Positions 15,640 to 24,468 are shown, numbered from the stretch's first letter. The stretch is DNA of 64,000 bases from an uncultured Chitinophagaceae bacterium (GCA_937958995.1 CALGAP010000008.1:62001-126000); one strand, 5' to 3'. Made by a program: numbers and translations. Notes: generated by a model from the sequence alone, not told the origin.

Positions 15640-18600
15640 TTAAACTTTTTTTGTAACAAACACTTTTAAAGGAATCTCATTCACCTCAATTTCAGTGCCG
15701 TCGTGCAAATCCGGCACTAATTCCAGTTTATCTGCCAAAATTTCGGCGCAAATATAGGTATTAAATTGAGCTATGGACTGCTTTAATTCGTGGTGGTCTG
15801 TCACCTTTACTAATATCCTGTCAGTCAGCTCATAACCACTGTCTTTACGGATTTTTTGGATGCGGTTAACCAGTTCCCGCGCATTGCCTTCGCTGATCAG
15901 CTCAGGGGTTACGGTCACATCCAGGGCAACGGTAAGAGTGTCTTTATTGGCGACCATCCAGCCTGGGATATCCTCGCTGGTGATCTCAACTTCATTAAGT
16001 TGTAATATTAAGGGTTCGTTATCAATTTGCAATGAAATACTGCCTTCTTTTTCCAACTTCGCAATCTGCTCCTGTGTAAAACCTGCGAGCGCCGCTGCCA
16101 CCGGTTTCATTTTCGCTCCCAGTTTCTTACCCAATACCGTGTAGTTCGGCTTTATCTTCTTCTTGATAAACCCGTTATCCTCCTGCAGGTACTGGATCTC
16201 CTTGATGTTCACCTCGCTCTTGATCAGGTCTTCCACCTTCTGTATCTGCGCCATCATCTCCTTATTCAGCACGGGAATCAAAGCTTTTTGTAAAGGTTGA
16301 CGCACTTTGATATTCACCTTCTTGCGCAGCGAGAGTATCAGCGACGACAGGTCCTGCGCCATCTGCATGCGCTCTTCCAGCGAAGCATCTATGGCCGAAG
16401 GGTTGGCCCTGGGGAAGGAAACGTGGTGTACGCTTTCTTCCTTGTGGCGGCCGGTCACCGCGTTGAGGTTGGTAAACAGCAGATCGCTGAAGAAGGGTGA
16501 AATGGGCGCGATCAGTTTTACCACAGTCTCCAGGCATTCGTAGAGCGTCTGGTAGGCGCAAATCTTATCATGCTCATATTCGCCTTTCCAGAAGCGGCGG
16601 CGACAAAGCCTTACGTACCAGTTACTCAGGTGTTCGTCCACGAATTCTTCAATCAGCCTGCCTGCGAGCGTGGGCTCGTAGTCTTCCATGTACTCGGTCA
16701 CCCTTTTCACCAGGGTGTTGAGCGAGCTCAGAATCCAGCGATCGATCTCCGGACGCTGATCGAGCGGCACGTATGCCTCTTTGAAAGTAAACCCATCCAC
16801 ATTGGCATACAGCGCAAAGAACTGGTAAGTATTGTAGAGCGTGCCGAAAAACTTACGCTGTACTTCCTTGATGCCGCCCACGTCAAACTTCATGTTCTCC
16901 CAGGGCGAGGCATTGGTGATGAGGTACCAGCGCGTAGCATCGGCGCCAAATCCTTCAATGGTCTTGAACGGGTCCACCACATTGCCCCAGCGCTTACTCA
17001 TCTTGTTGCCGTTCTTGTCGAGCACCAGCCCGTTCGACACGCAGGTCTTAAAAGCTACCGAGTCAAACACCAGCGTAGCGATGGCGTGCAAGGTATAAAA
17101 CCAGCCACGGGTCTGGTCAACCCCTTCGGCGATGAAGTCGGCGGGGAAGTTGAATTCAAACGGTGCTTTGAATGGTTTGGGATTGCCCGCCTTCAGCTTG
17201 TCGTAATCCAGGCCCCATTGCGCATATGGCATGGCGCCGCTGTCGAACCAAACATCCACCAGGTCGGGCACGCGACGCATAGGTTTGCCTGCATCGCTCA
17301 CCAACACAATTTTATCTACAAAAGGTTTGTGCAAATCCAGGTCGTCGCGCTGCAGCATTGCTTTCATTTCGGCAACGGCCGCGGGATCGATATTGGCATC
17401 GATGGCTTTCTGCATTTCATCTTTCAGTTCCTGCAGACTGCCGATGCATTTCATTTCGCTTTCATCCTCAGTTTTCCAGATGGGCAGCGGCGTACCCCAG
17501 AAGCGGCTGCGGCTCAGGTTCCAGTCAACCACATTCTCCAGCCAGTTACCAAAGCGTCCTTCACCAGTGCTCTTAGGTTTCCAGTTGATGGTCTTATTCA
17601 GTTCTACCATGCGGTCTTTCAGCGCGGTGGTTTTGATAAACCATGCATCGAGCGGATAATATAATACCGGCTTGTCGGTACGCCAGCAATGCGGGTAGTT
17701 GTGTTCGTACTTTTCTATTTTGAAGGCCCGGTTTTCTTTCTTCAGCTTAACGCAGATGTCTACATTTACATCCACGTAATCTTTTTCATCCTTATAATTC
17801 TTTACGTAGCGGTTGCTGAATTCCCCCAGGCCTTCTACAAATTTTCCTTGTTTGTCTACCATCACCAGTATGCCCACGTTGTATTTCTTACCTACGCGGA
17901 AGTCATCTGCGCCAAAAGCAGGTGCGGTGTGCACGATGCCGGTACCGTCTTCGGTAGTCACAAAATCACCGAGCAGCACGCGGAAGGGGGCTGGTGGCTG
18001 ATCGCCGAGTGGCTGCACTTTTCCGGGAGCATTTGCTTCAAATGCCAATAATTGTTCATAGCGGCATTCTTCTATTTGCGAACCTTTGAACTCTGCCAGA
18101 ATTTTCCAGGGAATCAGTTTATCGCCCTCTTTGTATTCAGCAAAATTGCCATTCTCCCCTTCGGGTTTGAAGTAGCGGCCCACCAAATCTTTGGCAAGCA
18201 CCACGTTGACGGGGAGATGAGTATATGGGTTAAATGTTTTTACCAGTACATAGGTAATATTGGCGCCCACGGTCAGCGCAAGGTTCGATGGCAGGGTCCA
18301 CGGTGTAGTGGTCCATGCCATGAAGAAAATTTCGGGTTTCGCATGGGGAATTTCAGCTTGCGCAGCCTTGAACAAGAATTCCGATTTCTTATCCTCAATG
18401 GCCTTGAACATCGCCACGCAGCTGGTATCTTTCACTTCCTTGTACGTGCCGGGCATGTTCAGCTCGTGCGAACTGAGACCGGTACCCGCTGCCGGAGAGT
18501 AAGGCTGAATGCTTACGCTTTCGTAAAGCAGACCGCGCTGGAACAGCTGTTTTAACAACCACCAGAGCGTCTCGATGTATTCATTATTGAAGGTGATGTA

Positions 18601-19047
18601 GGGATCGTTCAGGTCCACCCAATAACCCATTTTACGGGTCAGCTCATCCCATTTGTCTTTGTACCGCATTACGGCCTCGCGGCATTTGCGGTTATACTCT
18701 TCAACGGAGATCTTTTTGCCGATATCTTCTTTGGTAATGCCTAATTCTTTTTCCACGCCCAGTTCTATGGGCAGTCCATGCGTATCCCAGCCGGCTTTAC
18801 GCTTCACCTGATAGCCCTGCATGGTTTTGTAGCGGGGCACAATATCCTTCAAGGTGCGGCTGATAACGTGGTGAATGCCCGGCATGCCATTGGCGCTGGG
18901 TGGTCCTTCGTAAAACACAAAGGCGGGTGCGCCCTCGCGGATGGACATACTTTTCTCAAAGGCTTGAGTTTCATCCCATTTTTTCAGGATTTCCTTCTCA
19001 AAAGCCGGTAAATCCAGTTGTGCAAATTCCCTGTATTTCGCTGCCAT
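15640..19047 (-). CDS. ileS: Isoleucyl-tRNA synthetase
   Basis: Class I synthetase charging tRNA-Ile. The HIGH-equivalent is in GPPSANGMPGIHHVISRTLKDI near residue 50, the CP1 editing domain includes the TTPWTLPSNLAL and GTGIVHTAPAFGADDF segments, and the KMSKS loop is KMSKRWGN. The GMPGIHH form and the 1135-aa length fit the eukaryote-like type 2 IleRS that is often less sensitive to mupirocin. Upstream is a -7 box at 19067-19074. The DksA-like gene follows 4 bp after the stop, so the two are probably co-transcribed. Confidence 0.97.
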   Translation of the reverse strand: MAAKYREFAQLDLPAFEKEILKKWDETQAFEKSMSIREGAPAFVFYEGPPSANGMPGIHHVISRTLKDIVPRYKTMQGYQVKRKAGWDTHGLPIELGVEKELGITKEDIGKKISVEEYNRKCREAVMRYKDKWDELTRKMGYWVDLNDPYITFNNEYIETLWWLLKQLFQRGLLYESVSIQPYSPAAGTGLSSHELNMPGTYKEVKDTSCVAMFKAIEDKKSEFLFKAAQAEIPHAKPEIFFMAWTTTPWTLPSNLALTVGANITYVLVKTFNPYTHLPVNVVLAKDLVGRYFKPEGENGNFAEYKEGDKLIPWKILAEFKGSQIEECRYEQLLAFEANAPGKVQPLGDQPPAPFRVLLGDFVTTEDGTGIVHTAPAFGADDFRVGKKYNVGILVMVDKQGKFVEGLGEFSNRYVKNYKDEKDYVDVNVDICVKLKKENRAFKIEKYEHNYPHCWRTDKPVLYYPLDAWFIKTTALKDRMVELNKTINWKPKSTGEGRFGNWLENVVDWNLSRSRFWGTPLPIWKTEDESEMKCIGSLQELKDEMQKAIDANIDPAAVAEMKAMLQRDDLDLHKPFVDKIVLVSDAGKPMRRVPDLVDVWFDSGAMPYAQWGLDYDKLKAGNPKPFKAPFEFNFPADFIAEGVDQTRGWFYTLHAIATLVFDSVAFKTCVSNGLVLDKNGNKMSKRWGNVVDPFKTIEGFGADATRWYLITNASPWENMKFDVGGIKEVQRKFFGTLYNTYQFFALYANVDGFTFKEAYVPLDQRPEIDRWILSSLNTLVKRVTEYMEDYEPTLAGRLIEEFVDEHLSNWYVRLCRRRFWKGEYEHDKICAYQTLYECLETVVKLIAPISPFFSDLLFTNLNAVTGRHKEESVHHVSFPRANPSAIDASLEERMQMAQDLSSLILSLRKKVNIKVRQPLQKALIPVLNKEMMAQIQKVEDLIKSEVNIKEIQYLQEDNGFIKKKIKPNYTVLGKKLGAKMKPVAAALAGFTQEQIAKLEKEGSISLQIDNEPLILQLNEVEITSEDIPGWMVANKDTLTVALDVTVTPELISEGNARELVNRIQKIRKDSGYELTDRILVKVTDHHELKQSIAQFNTYICAEILADKLELVPDLHDGTEIEVNEIPLKVFVTKKV

Positions 19048-19066
19048 AAAATCTCCAAAAAGTGTG

Positions 19067-19074
19067 CAAAGGTA
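19067..19074 (-). promoter_or_regulatory. -7 box of ileS (TACCTTTG)
   Basis: Exact TAnnTTTG match on the minus strand, 19 nt before the ileS ATG. Confidence 0.45.
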
Positions 19075-19086
19075 CTGAATAGTTTC

Positions 19087-19251
19087 GGGTTGCGGGTTTG
19101 GGGTTCGGGCCAGGGTGTAGGGCGGGGTGTGTTAGGTATCACAGGCCGTGCGCATGGTGTTGCATAGGGGGTGCGGGAAGTCCAGGTCATAGGTGGGCCA
19201 TCCGTTACCTGGCCTGCCCTTGTACGAAACCCGAAACCCAGCCCCCTACCC
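19087..19251. repeat. G-rich / C-rich inverted arms with quadruplex motifs on both strands
   Basis: The left arm has four G-runs within 23 bp (19087-19109: GGG, GGG, GGGG, GGG with 3-4 nt loops), then three more runs to 19127. The right arm has CCC, CCC, CCCCC, CCC at 19230-19251, the same type of motif on the minus strand. The arms share GGGTTTCGGGTTT-like units and are imperfectly inverted. A relative lies after gyrB (56338-56433). Confidence 0.6.
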
Positions 19252-19330
19252 GCATCCGCCAGCCCGTTTAACCGCGACCGGCGCAGGGTTTATCACGGGT
19301 ATCCGCACCTGACAGAACCGTGACAAGAGA

Positions 19331-19351
19331 ATTGTTAAAACCCTTAACAAT
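19331..19351. repeat. Short perfect palindrome (ATTGTTAA / TTAACAAT)
   Basis: An 8-bp perfect stem with 5-nt loop AACCC, flanked on each side by AGAGAATT. It could be a regulator site or a small RNA hairpin. Confidence 0.4.
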
Positions 19352-19595
19352 AGAGAATTCCATGCTGTAGTTTTTCCACATTTGGCTTGTTTGGCATAGT
19401 TTATGGAACTATTTAAGAGCTTTTGATGTTACAGGATTGTGAGAATGATACAGTTGATGATACGAGTATATATGCGTAAAAAAACTGCAGTATATCCTAA
19501 GGGGTTTTACCTCACTTCATTAAGATATTTGAATTAATATTATAAGTCATTATTCGAAAAACCTTTTCTACGGTTTAGGGTTTAGGGGTTAAAAA

Positions 19596-19615
19596 GGGGA
19601 GTATTCCTACTCCCC
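19596..19615 (-). terminator. Hairpin with T-run, best read on the minus strand
   Basis: GGGGAGTA-TTCC-TACTCCCC forms an 8-bp perfect stem (extended by A/T pairs). On the minus strand it is followed by TTTTT, the form of an intrinsic terminator; on the plus strand by TTTCCTTTT, so two-way action is possible. What minus-strand transcript would end here is unclear. Confidence 0.55.
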
Positions 19616-19622
19616 TTTCCTT

Positions 19623-19826
19623 TTAAAATCCTGAAAAATGGAAAAGGTTTTTCTTTAAATTACTCAACTGTTTATCCGATACCTTCCCGTTTTTAATCTC
19701 TGGTATTTGCCTGTGCAAAAACCTCCCAGGCAACTGATTGGATTCAATGTCTTGTGGAAGCCCTGCATTTAAAAGGTCGGTCTCGTGGAAAACTGAAAAT
19801 TTGTTACCCAATATAAAACCTCCCAT
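19623..19826 (-). CDS. Doubtful 67-codon open frame, possibly a gene remnant
   Basis: An ATG-started frame whose first codons overlap the 19815-19836 hairpin and whose stop is 8 bp before the 19596-19615 hairpin. The protein (ETDLLNAGLPQDIESNQLPGR, then PEIKNGKVSDKQLSNLKKNL) looks protein-like in composition, but I recognise no family. It could be the remnant of a larger gene or chance reading of a non-coding RNA region. Confidence 0.2.
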   Translation of the reverse strand: MGGFILGNKFSVFHETDLLNAGLPQDIESNQLPGRFLHRQIPEIKNGKVSDKQLSNLKKNLFHFSGF

Positions 19827-19842
19827 CGGAGGTTTTTTTGTT
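19815..19842 (+). terminator. Intrinsic terminator-like hairpin without an upstream plus-strand gene
   Basis: AAAACCTCC (19815-19823), loop CATC, GGAGGTTTT (19828-19836), then a T-run on the plus strand. The nearest plus-strand gene upstream is more than 5 kb away (S9 peptidase), so it would end an unannotated plus-strand RNA starting within 19048-19815. On the minus strand it lies 3' of hemJ, with a weaker U-tract. Confidence 0.5.
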
Positions 19843-19865
19843 TTGGTACCGTCTTATTGCCCGCA

Positions 19866-20390
19866 TTATTTACTTCGCAGATATTTGTAAATCCTGATCG
19901 CACTCATCAGCACAATAACAAACAACACCAGCCCTGTCAACCCCCATACCCAACTCAGGCTTTGCTTTACTACTACTAACATTACTATCGCTACCAAAAA
20001 AATAGTAGCCACTTCATTCCATACACGAAGTTGCTGTGAAGAATATTTGAAGATTCCTTTTGACTGCTGTTTGTGAATAGCGTGTAACGTAAAATGATAT
20101 ATGTACAAACCCGCTACAAAACCTAGCTTTACCACCAGCCAGCCAGGCAATACACCGAGCAAATACCAGGTCCACCCACCAAAAATCAATGTAAGAATAG
20201 CCGAGGGCCAGGTGATACCCCACCACAACCTTCTTATCATGACCGCAAACTGCCTGCGCAGAATATGTTTCTCCGCCTCATCTCTTTCCCCAGCCTCGGT
20301 ATTATAGATAAAGAGGCGCACGATATAAAACATACCGCTGAACCAGGTGACAATAAAAATAATATGCAGCGCTTTGATGTAGTTGTACAT
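19866..20390 (-). CDS. hemJ: HemJ-type protoporphyrinogen IX oxidase (CopD-like membrane protein)
   Basis: Membrane enzyme for the penultimate step of haem synthesis. The start MYNYIKALHIIFIVTWFSGMFYIVRLFIYNTEA, with conserved His and WF.G..Y..RLF.Y, is the HemJ signature. RRLWWGITWPS and the WLVVKLGFVAGLYIYH segment, with conserved Lys and His, follow. Four to five hydrophobic helices in 174 aa fit the family. It begins 1 nt after the hemH stop and is divergent from the hemA operon, so context strongly supports the haem role over a generic CopD function. Confidence 0.9.
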   Translation of the reverse strand: MYNYIKALHIIFIVTWFSGMFYIVRLFIYNTEAGERDEAEKHILRRQFAVMIRRLWWGITWPSAILTLIFGGWTWYLLGVLPGWLVVKLGFVAGLYIYHFTLHAIHKQQSKGIFKYSSQQLRVWNEVATIFLVAIVMLVVVKQSLSWVWGLTGLVLFVIVLMSAIRIYKYLRSK

Positions 20391-20391
20391 A

Positions 20392-21420
20392 CTACTGTTG
20401 ATTGCTTCTTGTATAGCTGACCACCGCTTTTACCCACAAGGGATGCGTATTCAGACAGGGGATCATCGTATAACTTTCACCGCCGGCATGCAGAAAAATT
20501 TCTTTTCCCTGCTCGGCAATTTCTTCCAGGGTTTCAAGACAATCACTCACAAAGGCCGGACAAGCCACCAGGATTTTTTTTACGCCCGCTTTCGCCAGCT
20601 GCTCTAATTTTTCAGAAGTATATGGTTGCAGCCAGGGATCCTTACCCAAACGCGATTGAAACGACTGGCTGTATTTTCCTTCGGTAATATTCAGTATTTC
20701 AGCCACTTTGCGAGTGGTGTAGGTACACTGATGCCGATAACAGTATTGGTGCGCGGGACTATCCACATTACAACAGTCGTTAGTTTTGAAACAGTGCGAG
20801 CCGGTGATATCGCCTTTCAGAATATGTCTTTCAGGCACACCATGATAGCTGAATAATATATGATCGTAAGGCTGTTCAAGAAAAGGCTTCATGCTTTCTG
20901 TGAGCGCATGCAGGTAGAGCGGGTCATTATAGTATGGTGGTATAATGGTGAGCCGGAAGGGATATTTCCTTTTTGCATGCACTTCCTTTGCATACTCCAC
21001 AGCTGTTTCGTAACTACTCATGGCATAATGCGGGTACATGGGCACCAGCACCACTTCTTCCAAACCCGGCACTTTTTCCATCAGTTCATCATATGCATCC
21101 CAGGGTGCAGGGTTACCATAACGCATCGCCAACGCCACGGGCTCTTCCACCTGCTGCTGCAGGGCCTCCTGTAATTGTTTGCTAATGACAATGATGGGCG
21201 AACCTTCCTTTGTCCAGATAGTGCGGTAGGCCGCAGCCGATTTGGGTGCCCTGAACGGCGCAATGATTCCCCTTACCAGCAACAGCCTCTTGAGATAAGG
21301 CATATCGATCACACGCTCATCCATAAGAAACTCATTCAGAAAACGTCGCACATCCCGCACCTCGGTGCTGTCGGGCGAGCCCAGGTTCATCAATACTATG
21401 CCTCGTTTGCTTGCGGCCAT
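20392..21420 (-). CDS. hemH: Ferrochelatase
   Basis: Inserts Fe2+ into protoporphyrin IX. Seen are GIVLMNLGSPDSTEVRDVRRFLNEFLMD, the active-site FSYHGVPERHI with catalytic His, and the C-terminal CPAFVSDCLETLEEIAEQGKEIF with the conserved glutamate region. After the His motif there is a cysteine-rich insert (C-X5-CC-X9-C-X4-C, about residues 203-222), of the kind seen in Bacteroidota enzymes. Whether it binds an iron-sulfur cluster cannot be told from sequence alone. 342 aa. First gene of hemH-hemJ. Confidence 0.95.
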   Translation of the reverse strand: MAASKRGIVLMNLGSPDSTEVRDVRRFLNEFLMDERVIDMPYLKRLLLVRGIIAPFRAPKSAAAYRTIWTKEGSPIIVISKQLQEALQQQVEEPVALAMRYGNPAPWDAYDELMEKVPGLEEVVLVPMYPHYAMSSYETAVEYAKEVHAKRKYPFRLTIIPPYYNDPLYLHALTESMKPFLEQPYDHILFSYHGVPERHILKGDITGSHCFKTNDCCNVDSPAHQYCYRHQCTYTTRKVAEILNITEGKYSQSFQSRLGKDPWLQPYTSEKLEQLAKAGVKKILVACPAFVSDCLETLEEIAEQGKEIFLHAGGESYTMIPCLNTHPLWVKAVVSYTRSNQQ

Positions 21421-21442
21421 ATTATTATTAAAAATTGGAGAG

Positions 21443-21450
21443 CAAAGATA
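21443..21450 (-). promoter_or_regulatory. -7 box of hemH-hemJ (TATCTTTG)
   Basis: Exact TAnnTTTG match on the minus strand, 22 nt before the hemH ATG. It faces the hemA promoter across about 120 bp. Confidence 0.45.
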
Positions 21451-21568
21451 GCTACGTATTCTTACCCGCCGTTAGTGATGATATATATCACGACTATATG
21501 TGATGATGATCAGACAGAATAATGACAGATTGATGACTGATAAATTAGGACATTGATCACCCTGCAAG

Positions 21569-21576
21569 TAATTTTG
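21569..21576 (+). promoter_or_regulatory. -7 box of the hemACDEFBL operon (TAATTTTG)
   Basis: Exact TAnnTTTG match, 25 nt before the hemA ATG. No TTTG at usual -33 spacing is visible. Confidence 0.45.
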
Positions 21577-21601
21577 CGCTGTCTATTTCCAATAAAAGTA
21601 C

Positions 21602-22843
21602 ATGCAAGGATATAGTTCAAGAGATATTTCAAAATTCTTCATAGCCGGGATCAATTACAAAAAATCCGATGCCGAAGTGAGAGGGCAATTTGCCATCAAC
21701 CCCGACCAGTATAAAAGGTTGTTGCAGAAGGCCCCCGGGTATGGAGTAAGTGAAATGTTTGTACTGTCAACCTGCAACCGTACTGAGATCTATGGCCTTG
21801 CCGAGCTTCCTTCCAGCCTGGTTCACCTGCTTTGCTCGGAAACAGAAGGCGACGAAAACACTTTCACCCGTTTAGCTTATATAAAGAAAGGATATGATGC
21901 GGCCGAACATTTGTTTCGCGTGGCTGCCGGTCTTGATTCACAAATTCTCGGCGACTATGAAATCGTTGGCCAGATAAAACAAGCGGTGAAGTTCAGCCGC
22001 GAAAATGGTTTTATCGGCGCGTTCTTAGACAGGCTGGTGGGTTGTGTATTGCAATCGTCCAAAGCCATCAAAAATGAAACCGCGCTGAGCGGCGGCACTG
22101 TTTCCGTATCTTTTGCCGCTGTGCAATTTATCAGGGAAAAAATGGGTGATGTAAAGGGTAAAAAAATATTATTGTTAGGTGTTGGCAAAATTGGCCGCAA
22201 CACCTGCAAAAACCTGGTTGATTATCTCGAAACCCGCAATATCACACTCATCAACCGCACCGAAGAAAAAGCGGTGGCGCTGGCAAAAGAACTTGGTCTT
22301 GCCTTTGCGCCCCTCGAAGAGCTGGCCCCGCAGGTGCGCGAATCGGAAATTATACTGGTGGCTACCAATGCCCCGCATCCCACCATTGCCAAAGAGCACC
22401 TGGAAGGCAATGGCAATAAACTGATTATCGATCTTTCCATACCATACAATGTAGAAGCGGCCGCCCGCGAACTGCCCAATGTGCAGCTGGTAAATGTGGA
22501 TGAACTCTCCAAGCTGAAAGACGCCACGCTTCAGAAAAGAAAAGCGGAAGTGCCCAAGGCCAAGGCCATCATTCGCGAGCATATCACTGAGTTTATGGAA
22601 TGGAACGAAATGCGCAAGCATGCGCCGGTACTCAGGGCCATCAAAACAAAACTCCAGGAAATACAAGCCTTTCCCCTATACAGGCAGGATTCACAAAACC
22701 TTGCTGCTACTTCAACAGCCAATACTGACAAAAAAATTCAGCGTGTGATCAATGGCATGGCTTCCAAATTGCGGTTACATAACCAGCGTGGATGTCATTA
22801 TATTGAAGCAATCAACGAGTTTTTAGCCACGGGCAGTGACTAA
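21602..22843 (+). CDS. hemA: Glutamyl-tRNA reductase
   Basis: First committed step of the C5 pathway: NADPH reduction of Glu-tRNA to glutamate 1-semialdehyde. The catalytic Cys58 lies in VLSTCNRTEIYG and the substrate-binding SQILGDYEIVGQIK follows. The NADPH fold has ILLLGVGKIGRNTCKNL at about 182-198, and a C-terminal helical dimerisation region is present. 413 aa is normal. It is the promoter-proximal gene of a seven-gene haem operon, 9 nt from hemC. Confidence 0.97.
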   Translation: MQGYSSRDISKFFIAGINYKKSDAEVRGQFAINPDQYKRLLQKAPGYGVSEMFVLSTCNRTEIYGLAELPSSLVHLLCSETEGDENTFTRLAYIKKGYDAAEHLFRVAAGLDSQILGDYEIVGQIKQAVKFSRENGFIGAFLDRLVGCVLQSSKAIKNETALSGGTVSVSFAAVQFIREKMGDVKGKKILLLGVGKIGRNTCKNLVDYLETRNITLINRTEEKAVALAKELGLAFAPLEELAPQVRESEIILVATNAPHPTIAKEHLEGNGNKLIIDLSIPYNVEAAARELPNVQLVNVDELSKLKDATLQKRKAEVPKAKAIIREHITEFMEWNEMRKHAPVLRAIKTKLQEIQAFPLYRQDSQNLAATSTANTDKKIQRVINGMASKLRLHNQRGCHYIEAINEFLATGSD

Positions 22844-22852
22844 TTTTGGTTC

Positions 22853-23776
22853 ATGAAAAAAATTATCCGCATTGGTACCAGGGAGAGCCAGCTCGCTGTA
22901 TGGCAGGCTACGCGCGTGCAGGAGCTGTTGGCGCAACATGGCGCCCGAAGCGAACTGGTATATATCAAGAGTGAAGGAGACATCGATCTCAAGACACCCC
23001 TATACGAAATAGGCGTGCAGGGCATTTTTACCCGCAGCCTGGATATAGCATTGCTGAACGATCGTATAGACATCGCGGTACATTCTCAAAAAGATATTCC
23101 TACCCAATTGCCGCAAGGCATCGTAACCTGCGCGGTATTAAAAAGACATTCTCACAAAGACTTGCTTGTATACAAAGGCGATGTGCCCGCACTGCTTACG
23201 CAGGATGCGCCGCTCACCATAGCTACCAGCAGCATCAGGCGAAGAGCGCAATGGCTGAATAAATATCCGCATCACCAATTGGAAAATCTGCGCGGCAACG
23301 TCAACACGCGCTTGAAAAAACTGGAAGAATCAGACTGGCACGGCGCCATCTTCGCGGCAGCCGGCCTGGAAAGAATCAATCTGCGCCCCGCGCAAAGTAT
23401 CGAACTCGATTGGATGTTGCCCGCCCCGGCGCAGGGAGCTATTGCTGTGGTGTGCAGGGAAAATGACAAGGTTGTGCAGGAAGCATGCCAGCCGCTGAAT
23501 GATGAACACACTGCATTGTGTACAAAAATTGAACGCGACTTCCTGCGCGCATTATTAGGTGGATGCTCTACACCCATCAGCGCGCTGGCGCAGGCAGAAG
23601 ATAACAGGATTTTTTTCCAGGGAAATATTTTATCACCCGATGGAAAAGAAAAAGCGGAAATTGAAAAGATACTCACGATGGCTGAAGCCAGTGACGCGGG
23701 AAAAAAGCTTGCCGAAGAATTGCTGAATTATGGAGGCCGGCAAATTGCCGACAAACTGAAAAATGAAGGAAAATAA
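22853..23776 (+). CDS. hemC: Porphobilinogen deaminase (hydroxymethylbilane synthase)
   Basis: Polymerises four porphobilinogens to hydroxymethylbilane. Seen are IRIGTRESQLAVWQA, HSQKDIPTQLP, SSIRRRAQW, RGNVNTRLKKL and the cofactor cysteine in LLGGCSTPISAL (about residue 240). 307 aa is normal. Its 3' end overlaps hemD by 14 nt. Confidence 0.97.
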   Translation: MKKIIRIGTRESQLAVWQATRVQELLAQHGARSELVYIKSEGDIDLKTPLYEIGVQGIFTRSLDIALLNDRIDIAVHSQKDIPTQLPQGIVTCAVLKRHSHKDLLVYKGDVPALLTQDAPLTIATSSIRRRAQWLNKYPHHQLENLRGNVNTRLKKLEESDWHGAIFAAAGLERINLRPAQSIELDWMLPAPAQGAIAVVCRENDKVVQEACQPLNDEHTALCTKIERDFLRALLGGCSTPISALAQAEDNRIFFQGNILSPDGKEKAEIEKILTMAEASDAGKKLAEELLNYGGRQIADKLKNEGK

Positions 23777-24464
23777 TATCACCATATTAAGCACGGGTCC
23801 GCTGGATAAGGAAATTATCAGCAAATCTTTTCAGCTGGATATATTGATAGACGTTGTTCCGTTTATAGAAACCCAGCCTGTTGAACCAGCACTGCTGAAA
23901 AAAATTATCGGGCCTCTTGCCCAGCAGCATGCACTGGTAGTCGTGAGCAGTGGAAATGCTGTAGAAGCAATGGCTGCAGCAATGGAAGAATCTCCCCAAT
24001 GGACATTCTATTGCATTGGTAAATCAACTGCAGAAAAAATAAAAAAACATTTTCCTGCTTCAACCATTGCCGCCACCACCAACTATGCAAAAGAATTAGT
24101 AGAAGAAATTGCAAAGTCTGGCGTCAACCAGGAAATGATATTCTTCTGCGGCGATCTGCGGCGCGATGAATTGCCCGATCAGTTGCGTGCACGCGGAATC
24201 GCGCTGAAAGAAGTAGTAGTATATGAAACCAGGCTCACGCCGCAAAAACTCGATAAGCAGTACGAAGGCATTTTGTTTTTTAGTCCCAGCGCAGTGAAAA
24301 GTTATTTTTCATTGAACACCGCAGGTGAAGAAACAGTATTGTTCGCGATAGGCACAACAACAGCAGAATCCATTCAATCATATACAAACAACCATACAGA
24401 GATTGCCGGCACGCCCGACAAAGCAGCGCTGGTTGATAAGGCAATCAAATATTTCAAACAATAA
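23763..24464 (+). CDS. hemD: Uroporphyrinogen-III synthase
   Basis: Cyclises hydroxymethylbilane to uroporphyrinogen III. Sequence is divergent, as usual for HemD, but the two-lobe pattern is visible: VVVSSGNAVEAMAAAM, YCIGKSTAEKIKKHFP, then VVVYETRLTP and GILFFSPSAVKSYF followed by FAIGTTTAESIQ. 233 aa. It overlaps hemC by 14 nt and is followed 4 nt later by hemE; the call relies on these motifs plus position. Confidence 0.93.
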   Translation: MKENNITILSTGPLDKEIISKSFQLDILIDVVPFIETQPVEPALLKKIIGPLAQQHALVVVSSGNAVEAMAAAMEESPQWTFYCIGKSTAEKIKKHFPASTIAATTNYAKELVEEIAKSGVNQEMIFFCGDLRRDELPDQLRARGIALKEVVVYETRLTPQKLDKQYEGILFFSPSAVKSYFSLNTAGEETVLFAIGTTTAESIQSYTNNHTEIAGTPDKAALVDKAIKYFKQ

Positions 24465-24468
24465 TGGC

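Larger units (their letters stand above)
19048..19865. other. 818-bp non-coding region upstream of ileS
   Basis: The longest gene-free stretch in the window. From the ileS end it holds the ileS -7 box, a G-rich/C-rich inverted pair (19087-19251), a short palindrome (19331-19351), about 220 bp of AT-rich sequence with no clear reading frame, a hairpin (19596-19615), a doubtful 67-codon minus-strand frame, and a plus-strand terminator-like hairpin (19815-19842). No gene for the plus-strand terminator is visible. Confidence 0.75.

Noticed and set aside
15184..15669. Gly/Phe/Ala-rich plus-strand frame, 161 codons
   Set aside because: Mirror image of the Lys/Ala-repeat tail of the DksA-like gene; the low complexity comes from the repeat, not from a structural protein.
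16570..17664. 364-codon plus-strand frame across ileS
   Set aside because: Long only because high-GC third positions give few stops on the opposite strand; ileS motifs cover the span.
19596..19842. Possible tmRNA, SRP RNA or RNase P RNA upstream of ileS
   Set aside because: Characteristic core sequences of these RNAs are not seen; only a generic small-RNA candidate is kept.
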